In this document: positions 57,404 through 64,000 of the stretch, piece by piece
Layout: each line of letters starts with the position of its first letter
Position numbering within the stretch: position 1 is the first letter of the stretch
Assembly: GCA_964017155.1 (NCBI GenBank)
Contig: OZ024863.1
Coordinates: forward strand, 37,856,038-37,920,037
DNA length: 64,000 nucleotides
From: Oasisia sp. SBJ-2009
Lineage: Eukaryota > Annelida > Polychaeta > Sabellida > Siboglinidae
Direction of reading: 5' to 3'
Notes under the pieces: generated by a model
Told to the model about the DNA's origin: nothing
Databases searched by the model: none
Seen by the model: the letters and a program-made list of their open reading frames with translations, nothing else
Program-made: the position numbers and the translations under genes

Positions 57404-57647
57404 TTCCGAGTTATGATCAATGTTACAGGTACATTTAAATTAACTGTGCTTCAAATGTCCTGACAACTTAAACGAACATATGTCTCTGTTGTCTCCTAGG
57501 AGACCCTCCTCTCACTCTTCTGGTGGAGTGGCAATGGACCAATCTAGCAGTACTTGTGCTGCAGTGTGTTGAATGTTCAGTTCTTTTCGAATTGTTGCTC
57601 TGTTTGGACCTTAACAAAAAGTTGAAGCTATTAAACATACAATGTTC

Positions 57648-58322
57648 CTACACTTGAACAACTAGAAAATTTCCACAAGTGTTTTCCATGCACAATCTTG
57701 AAGTGAACGGTTTCTTATTCGTGGTCTGCATTGAAGGGTAACTTAACGTTACAGGTGCCAGCCAATTTATTCTGAAATTTATTTCTTGCAATAGTGCTTT
57801 GTGTGCATGCTTTATGGATTTTTGAACCTTCTGTCGAAGTCTTTGAACTTCATCATGTGGTTCGTTCAATTCTTTCCGAGACACACAACTGTGAAAATAT
57901 AAATGAGTTTGTAATGACTTTAAGCGTTCATACATGACATGTATAGGTGAAATAAAGGTTCGTGAAACTGTAGATTTTGAAACTCCAAATGGGTATGCAA
58001 GGTCTTGCACTGGTGTACTCAGTCTTAATTTCATCAGCACAAGGACAAACTTGTGAAATGTTGACAAACTTGACATAAAACCTTCAGGCAGATGTGGCTG
58101 GATAATATCAAACAGTGCTATCAGTGTCACATAGCTAGGTAATCCAGTCATGTAGAGCACGTTCTTGTCATTTCCCTCGAAAGATTCTTTTGTAATTTGG
58201 GTGTTTAGCAGTTGTTGCTTAAGTGTCATGTTTTCAATTCTAAGAGTCTGAAGTTCAGAGTTGAGGTTCATTTCCGAGTTATGATCAATGTTACAGGTAC
58301 ATTTCAATTCACTATGCTTCAA
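57648..58322 (-). pseudogene. PIF/Harbinger helix-turn-helix half, copy D (frame-extended)
   Basis: One missing base near 57,823 shifts the frame after RLRQKVQ, giving a longer 224-codon open frame with a different tail. Confidence 0.83.
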
Positions 58323-60653
58323 ATTTCATGACAGCGTAAACGAGCATATGTCTCTCTGGTCTTCTAGGAGACCGCTGTGCTGAACTTTCAGTTCTTTTCG
58401 ATTTGTTGATATGTTGTACCTTAACAAAAAGGTAAAACTATTAAGGGACAACCTGGGGCTGGATTTTGTCAAATTTGGCCAAAAACGGTGATTTTGTGAT
58501 GTTTGTGTTTGCATAGAAAAATTGATCACTACATAGCAATTCTTCCGCCTGAGCAAATTGGCTATACTACCTACAAAGCCCACTAGGGTAATACTAGTAC
58601 TGGCCTAATCCATTATATGTCGCCGCTTGCATTATCACCTCACGTAAGATTATTCTACAATCACGAATCCTACTTCAGTTATTACAATCATTACAATCAT
58701 ACAGTATTTACATGTGTTGAAAATGTAATCATCCCTTAATTGTATCCCAGATGAGCCCAACAGTTGTTACCAAGAAACCTCCTCCCTAACCCTCCTCCTG
58801 TCTAGACACTGTTGGGTGTGACAGGGAACGGTGACAGTCACTGTCTTTAACTGGTCACATTCTCACAGCCGGTGACAGACTGTGTCGTGACAGTCGTCAC
58901 CCAAGTCTCTGTTGTCTTGGCAGTCGAACCTCTGTAGTTGGTGACATACTGGTATCCCCTGAGAAATGACAGCTAGTGACATTGACGTGAGATGACATTC
59001 GCACAAGTTTAGTCTACGGAGACTTGTCCAATGGAGAAGACATGAGTGGACACTCATGGGGTCGACACACAAAATGAACTCTTAGTCCCTGACACACCCC
59101 AGTCGTAGCAGGTGACAGACTGTGTTGTGATGTCACTACCCAAGTCTCTGTTGCCTTGGCAGTCGAACTTCTTTAGTTGGTAACACCTTCGTATTATCCA
59201 CTGGAGAAGACATGTCGTCTCAGTGGACATTCATGGGTCGTCACACGAAGTGGACACACATGGGTCGTCACACAGAGTGAACTCTTTTAGTCCATGACAC
59301 ACCACAGTCATACGTGCTGGAAGTGTAGTAGGCAGTGTTTGAGTCAGGATTTGAAATTTAGGGGACATACTGGGTATGAAAAAAAGTGAGACATCACATT
59401 TTAGATAGAGACATGTATTTGTAAATAAATTATCAGCAAACTAAAAGAATCCAACATGCACCGCCTGGCCAGCACCGCACTGACTTGGCCCACAGCCCAG
59501 CTAGCACCACACATGTGGCTGGATAATATCAAACAGTGCTATCAGTGTCACATAGCTAGGTAATCCAGTCATGTAGAGCACATTCTTGTCATTTCCCTCG
59601 AAAGATTCTTTTGTAATTTGGGTGTTTAGCAGTTTTTGCTTAAGTGTCATGTTTTCAGTTCTAAGAGTCTGAAGTTCAGAGTTGAGGTTCATTTCCGAGT
59701 TATGATCAATGTTACAGGTACATTTCAATTCACTATGCTTCAAATTTCATGACAGCGAAAACGAGCATATGTCTCTCTGGTCTTCTAGGAGACCGCTGTG
59801 CTGAACTTTCAGTTCTTTTCGATTTGTTGATATGTTGTACCTTAATAAAAAGGTAAAACTATTAAGGGACAACCTGGGGCTGGATTTTGTCAAATTTGGC
59901 CAAAAACGGTGATTTTGTGATGTTTGTGTTTGCATAGAAAAATTGATCACTACATAGCAATTCTTCCGCCTGAGCAAATTGGCTATACTACCTACAAAGC
60001 CCACTAGGGTAATACTAGTACTGGCCTAATCCATTATATGTCGCCGCTTGCATTATCACCTCACGTAAGATTATTCTACAATCACGAATCCTACTTCAAT
60101 TATTTCAATCATTACAATCATACAGTATTTACATGTGTTGAAAATGTAATCATCCCTTAATTGTATCCCAGATGAGCCCAACAGTTGTTACCAAGAAACC
60201 TCCTCCCTAACCCTCCTTCTGTCTAGACACTGTTGGGTGTGACAGGGAACGGTGACAGTCACTGTCTTTAACTGGTCACATTCTCACAGCCGGTGACAGA
60301 CTGTGTCATGACAGTCGTCACCCAAGTCTCTGTTGCCTTGGCAGTCGAACTTCTTTAGTTGGTGACATCTTCGTATTATCCACTGGAGAAGACATGTCGT
60401 CTCAGTGGACACTCATGGGTCGTCACACGAAGTGGACACACATGGGTCGTCACACAGAGTGAACTCTTCTAGTCCATGACACACCACAGTCATACGTGCT
60501 GGAAGTGTAGTAGGCAGTGTTTGAGTCAGGATTTGAAATTTAGGGGACATACTGGGTATGAAAAAAAGTGAGACATCACATTTTAGATAGAGACATGTAT
60601 TTGTGAATAAATTATCAGCAAACTAAAAGAATCCAACATGCACCGCCTGGCCA

Positions 60654-60830
60654 GCACCGCACTGACTTGGCCCACAGCCCAGCCAGCACCGCACTGACTT
60701 GGCCCACAGCCCAGCCAGCCCCACACTGACTTGGCCCACAGCCCAGCCAGCACCGCACTGACTTGGCCCACAGCCCAGCCAGCACCGCACTGACTTGGCC
60801 CACAGCCCAGCCTGCACCACAATAAATAAA
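60654..60830. repeat. 32-bp minisatellite, longest copy in the macrosatellite
   Basis: About five and a half units, ending CCTGCACCACAATAAATAAA and then a unique tail. Shorter versions (1-3 units) lie at 51.3, 55.06, 57.14 and 59.47 kb. Confidence 0.9.
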
Positions 60831-60900
60831 AGTCCGGGCTGTAGGCCCTCGTGGATTGGGGCCGAAACCCGCTCCGTGCAGGGCTTTAGTGACTACATCC

Positions 60901-61362
60901 AAACTATTCCAAGAAAACTACACTAATGTAATTCAAAAAGATCACAATGCTGATACCATTAGGACACAGTAACAGTGGCATAGTATGATATGCCCTTCTC
61001 TCTGGTGTGGCCGAATTTGCCCATGAGGCGGGAACAATTGAATTGGTGCTAATTCAGTATGTCTCAAAATAACATTAATTCAATATAACCGTGAAGGTGT
61101 GAGCATTCATTGTACATTAGAAGCAGCTTACATTTGTATAGAGTCTGCTTTACTAGAGGTACGCATTGTATAATACAATACAAAAGCACTTGGCAAACTA
61201 GTATATTGATGTTAATAAACAATATAAGCCGTTTTTCATTCACTCTGCCTGATATATTTCGTAATTCATAGGCTTCTTGGAGTTCCTTGATAATTCTGAG
61301 TAGTGGATTGATTTTTCATGGAGAGAATTCCCTATTTCCCCCCATAAAATTGTGTTTGAATC
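60901..61362. other. Gene-free spacer
   Basis: No motif or repeat recognised between the macrosatellite and the Harbinger catalytic domain. Confidence 0.4.
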
Positions 61363-61980
61363 TTACTTGACGAGAGGGTCCTGGGCGTTTACAAGGCATC
61401 CAGCTACAAACATCATTTGACTAAATACAGGCTGCAGAGATAATGGGATTACTCTTTTCAACAATCTGAATTTTTTACATCCGTTCAATTGCTCTGAACG
61501 GATAAAAAGAATTTGGTTAGTTGTAATTTCGTCTCCCACTGTTAGTCTGATCCTTCCTTGAAGAAAAGGTGGGATGTTCACATCTACTTGTTTCGCATAC
61601 AGCATGTCTCTTATTGTAAATCCGGTCTCCTGCATCCAGTTTATCAAGGAAACCTGACTTCTTCACAATATCATTGTCTGAGATAGAGGCCTTTGAAGAA
61701 CCCTCAAAGGCCTCTGAGACAAACATGACACCTCCATTTGGTGAAATGCCAATGAGACATTTAAATGTTGAGTGGTGTTTATAACTAGAATACAAGTTAC
61801 CCTGTCTACGGAAGTGCATGGACTGTTCCACAAAAACTCACAGCAGTCAATTACGACTCTGATACCTTTGAATGTTGCAAAACATGATGGGATGTTGTGT
61901 TTAAGAAGCTGACGGCTAGCAAACATTATTACGCATTCTACCAAATTGGAGGTACAGAAACTGGATCCAGCTGGTAACAA
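61363..61980 (-). pseudogene. PIF/Harbinger DDE_Tnp_4 catalytic domain, frameshifted
   Basis: Three overlapping frames give, in order, GIRVVIDCCEFLW (first catalytic Asp; usually IDCTE), YSSYKHHSTFKCLIGISPNG, VSEAFEGSSK, LDKLDAGD (second Asp region) and NIPPFLQGR with EQLNGCKKFRLLK. These are the family's landmarks. Two or more frameshifts break it. The helix-turn-helix half that should precede it (at higher coordinates) is not next to it; related halves are in the macrosatellite at lower coordinates. Confidence 0.85.
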
Positions 61981-62232
61981 TGTTTGGATGTCGACACATC
62001 AGGTAGTGTGGACATTTCATTGTCTCCAGGTGCATCTGCAAAGGACATTGTAGTGACCAGTGAGACAGTTAAGATGGTAGCTTGCTAGGCAACTAAAGGC
62101 GCAATTGTAAAAGGAATGGATTTGGGTCACAGACCCATTTCTTAGCCTTTCCGTTGACGGCAATCCACAACATTCTCAATTTATCGGCATTTAGCCTCAG
62201 ACCCCAGCATCCCAACGCCTTCTCAAATGTTC

Positions 62233-63104
62233 CTATCCGTCGTGGTCTATGAAGCAAGTGCCTTCCTTGCACAGATGCACATTGCATGTATAGCAGCCGA
62301 AACATGTTTCAACCGATCGGCCCGATGTCGTCTGTCGGCCTTGCCTTCGGCAGGACTGCACTCTCTTGCGGCCACCAAAGCGAACATGCAAGTGCCCTGG
62401 CACCACATTTCCCTGCATTGTGTACAGGGCCTCGGGCTGCTGGGTTGGTGGTGCCACACGTCAAATGCGCATGGCGATGGCGGGGTTGCACAAGTTTTGT
62501 ACAAGTTCAGTTTGAAAAATCTTGAGTTCGTGCAAACCTTTATTCCCGGGTAGGGGCCGGTTGCTGGCTTTCCACAGGATGTAGGCGTTCACAACGGCGA
62601 TGTTCATGAACCCCCAGAAGAGGTACTTCCACCATCACTGCCCTGAACGCCCAACCGGGAAGTACGCCCGCAGCTGGTCCAGCCGATCGACACCACCTAT
62701 CGACGCGTTGTACCGCTGCACAACGTGAGGCACTGCCAGCTCGATCACCTGGCCTCTACGTCGCACTGCTTTCACGGCGTCCTTGCCGTCGTCGTCTGTG
62801 GCAATGAGACAGACGTCATGCCACTTCACAAACACGCCGTTCTCATTGGTCCACTTTGTGGATTCTCCTTGCCGTATGTACAGCTCCCCAAGTGCGTTTG
62901 GGAACTCTTTGTGGCTCCCACGGGTAGCGCCACAGAGGTAAATGTTGTGTCGCAGCAGAGCTTCACTGACGTGAAGTAGTTATCCGTGAACACATGGCGG
63001 TTCGTGTTCAGGTATGTGTCCATCAGACCCATGACGACGCGGTACCCGAGACCCTTGTCTTGGGCGACGTTGTTTGCGGCACCAGTGTATACCTCAAACC
63101 GCAT
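62233..63104 (-). pseudogene. piggyBac transposase C-terminal half, decayed
   Basis: Minus-strand text: RFEVYTGAANNVAQDKGLGY, then NRHVFTDNYFTSV (second catalytic Asp), a frameshift near 62,830, VVQRYNASIGGVDRLDQLR (third Asp, GGVDRLDQ) and a Cys-rich end (ETCFGCYTCNVHLC). A stop near 62,460 and a frameshift break it. It differs in sequence from the 27-28 kb piggyBac and represents another family. The first catalytic part is missing upstream of 63.1 kb. Confidence 0.88.
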
Positions 63105-63570
63105 GCAGTATCCGGGTCAGTCACACAGACACTCTGGATTTTATAATAGGGCTGAGATCACTTGTCTACCGATGATAAAGAGCGTAGACTGGAATAGTGT
63201 CTCGCGTTTGCGTTGTTTTCTTCTAGTTTGCAAAACATTAATCTTGAATTTTGAACACCAGAAAGGGATGTAATTCATCTTCAAAATGTTCAAAGTTAAA
63301 ATGAACGTAAATTTAGCACCTGGGCACAGCCAGTTTTTCAACCATCGTTCTCACGACATTCCTACGTTTCATGCTGGTGCCTGGCTGCACAGCCAGAAAG
63401 TTTACCTAAACGAAGAGAAGGCAAAACATTATCCATCATAATTATCAGGTCCACATATTGCATGTGTGGATTAAAAACAGATTTTACATAAATTATAATT
63501 AAATAGCATACACTACATAATATTAACATTCTCGCGCGCCTGGCACATCCCTATATAACTTCAGGTGATT
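63105..63570. other. Spacer between two piggyBac fragments
   Basis: No gene recognised. Confidence 0.4.
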
Positions 63571-64000
63571 TCAGCCACACGCGATCCCGTTATAAAGCTG
63601 TACGGTGTACAGGGCCTCGGGCTGCTGGGTTGGTGGTGCAACACGTCGACTGCGCATGGCGATGGCGGGGTTGCACAAGTTTAGCACAAGTTCAGCTTTA
63701 ACAAACTTCAGTCCGTGCAACCGTTTATTCCCGGGTAGGGGCCGGTTGCTGGCTTTCCACAGGATGTAGGCCTTCACAACGGCGATGTTCATGAACCCCC
63801 AGAAGAGGTACTTCCACCATCGCCACCCTGAATGCCCAATTAGGAAGTACAACCGCAGCTGGTCCAGCCGTTCCACACCACCCATCGACACGTACCGCTG
63901 CACAACGTGAGGCACTGCTCCATTACCTGGCCTTTGCGGCGCACTTCCTTCACGGCGTCCTTGCCGTCGTCGTCTGTGGCAATGAGACAGACGTCACGCT
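63571..64000 (-). pseudogene. piggyBac transposase fragment, second copy, runs off the window
   Basis: The frame includes VVQRYVSMGGVERLDQLRLYF, GWRWWKYLFWGFMNIAVVKA, YILWKASNRPLPGNKRL and FVKAELVLNLCNPA. It closely matches 62,440-62,830, so the family is present twice in tandem orientation. The third catalytic Asp has become Glu (GGVER). The upstream part continues beyond 64,000. Confidence 0.87.

Larger units (their letters stand above)
48360..60900. repeat. Macrosatellite with 2.08-kb composite units
   Basis: The same blocks recur in the same order: LRR-like piece, then either a zinc-knuckle piece or a 32-bp minisatellite, then Harbinger helix-turn-helix sequences, then a conserved 260-bp block. 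The 260-bp block starts at about 50,415, 52,497, 54,160, 56,245, 58,326 and 59,747. Three of the five steps are 2,081-2,085 bp; the others (1,663 and 1,421) are shortened units. Copies differ by few substitutions, indicating recent or homogenised tandem duplication. Confidence 0.93.

Overview
The window comes from a multicellular animal. It holds two intron-split host genes with canonical splice sites and one apparent U12-type intron, embedded in dense transposable elements and minisatellites. The element mix (Ty3/Gypsy with a tRNA-Ser primer site, Penelope-like GIY-YIG element, piggyBac, hAT, Tigger, PIF/Harbinger, NLR-like leucine-rich-repeat debris) fits a marine invertebrate; a lancelet is plausible but cannot be proven here. 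No prokaryotic features are present.

Layout. 0.3-4.6 kb: a decayed Ty3/Gypsy retrotransposon on the minus strand with a primer-binding site matching tRNA-Ser. 4.9-5.6 kb: a 90-bp coding-phase minisatellite. 5.6-10.1 kb: no gene seen, two long TA microsatellites. 10.1-15.3 kb: an apparently intact six-exon FKBP12 gene (minus, 108 aa) with a 23-nt exon and an AT-AC U12-type last intron. 17.0-25.7 kb: the first eight coding exons of an MDC1-like DNA-damage mediator (plus strand), head to head with FKBP12; its introns carry a Penelope-like element (itself split by a TIR element), a 46-bp minisatellite and a LINE tail. The C-terminal half and BRCT domains of MDC1 are not found in the window.

26.4-29.1 kb: a 2.6-kb piggyBac bounded by TTAA, with a broken transposase, abutting a tRNA-Gly-derived SINE. 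29.5-39.8 kb: two copies of a composite block (LINE endonuclease piece + Tigger transposase tail + 27-bp minisatellite that grew out of Tigger coding sequence). One copy carries a 4.3-kb ZNF862-like hAT element in place of about 1 kb, and that hAT carries its own retrocopy-like insert.

39.8-44.2 kb: the most notable object, a 4,442-bp element with perfect 16-bp terminal inverted repeats and a perfect 7-bp target duplication, inserted into a piggyBac-like coding region. It carries one long uninterrupted ORF (about 800 codons) of a family I cannot assign to a named transposon superfamily. 44.7-45.9 kb: a 76-bp minisatellite that is open in all three minus frames. 48.4-60.9 kb: a macrosatellite with about 2.08-kb units made from an LRR fragment, a 32-bp minisatellite and the helix-turn-helix half of a PIF/Harbinger transposase, including a recurring chimeric ORF. 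61.3-64.0 kb: a decayed Harbinger DDE domain and two piggyBac transposase fragments, the second running off the window.

The two host genes are probably the only conventional cellular genes. FKBP12 is a cytosolic peptidyl-prolyl isomerase and MDC1 a nuclear checkpoint adaptor; their divergent ATGs lie 1.75 kb apart and may share an upstream region. All exon coordinates were derived by hand from splice motifs and reading phase.
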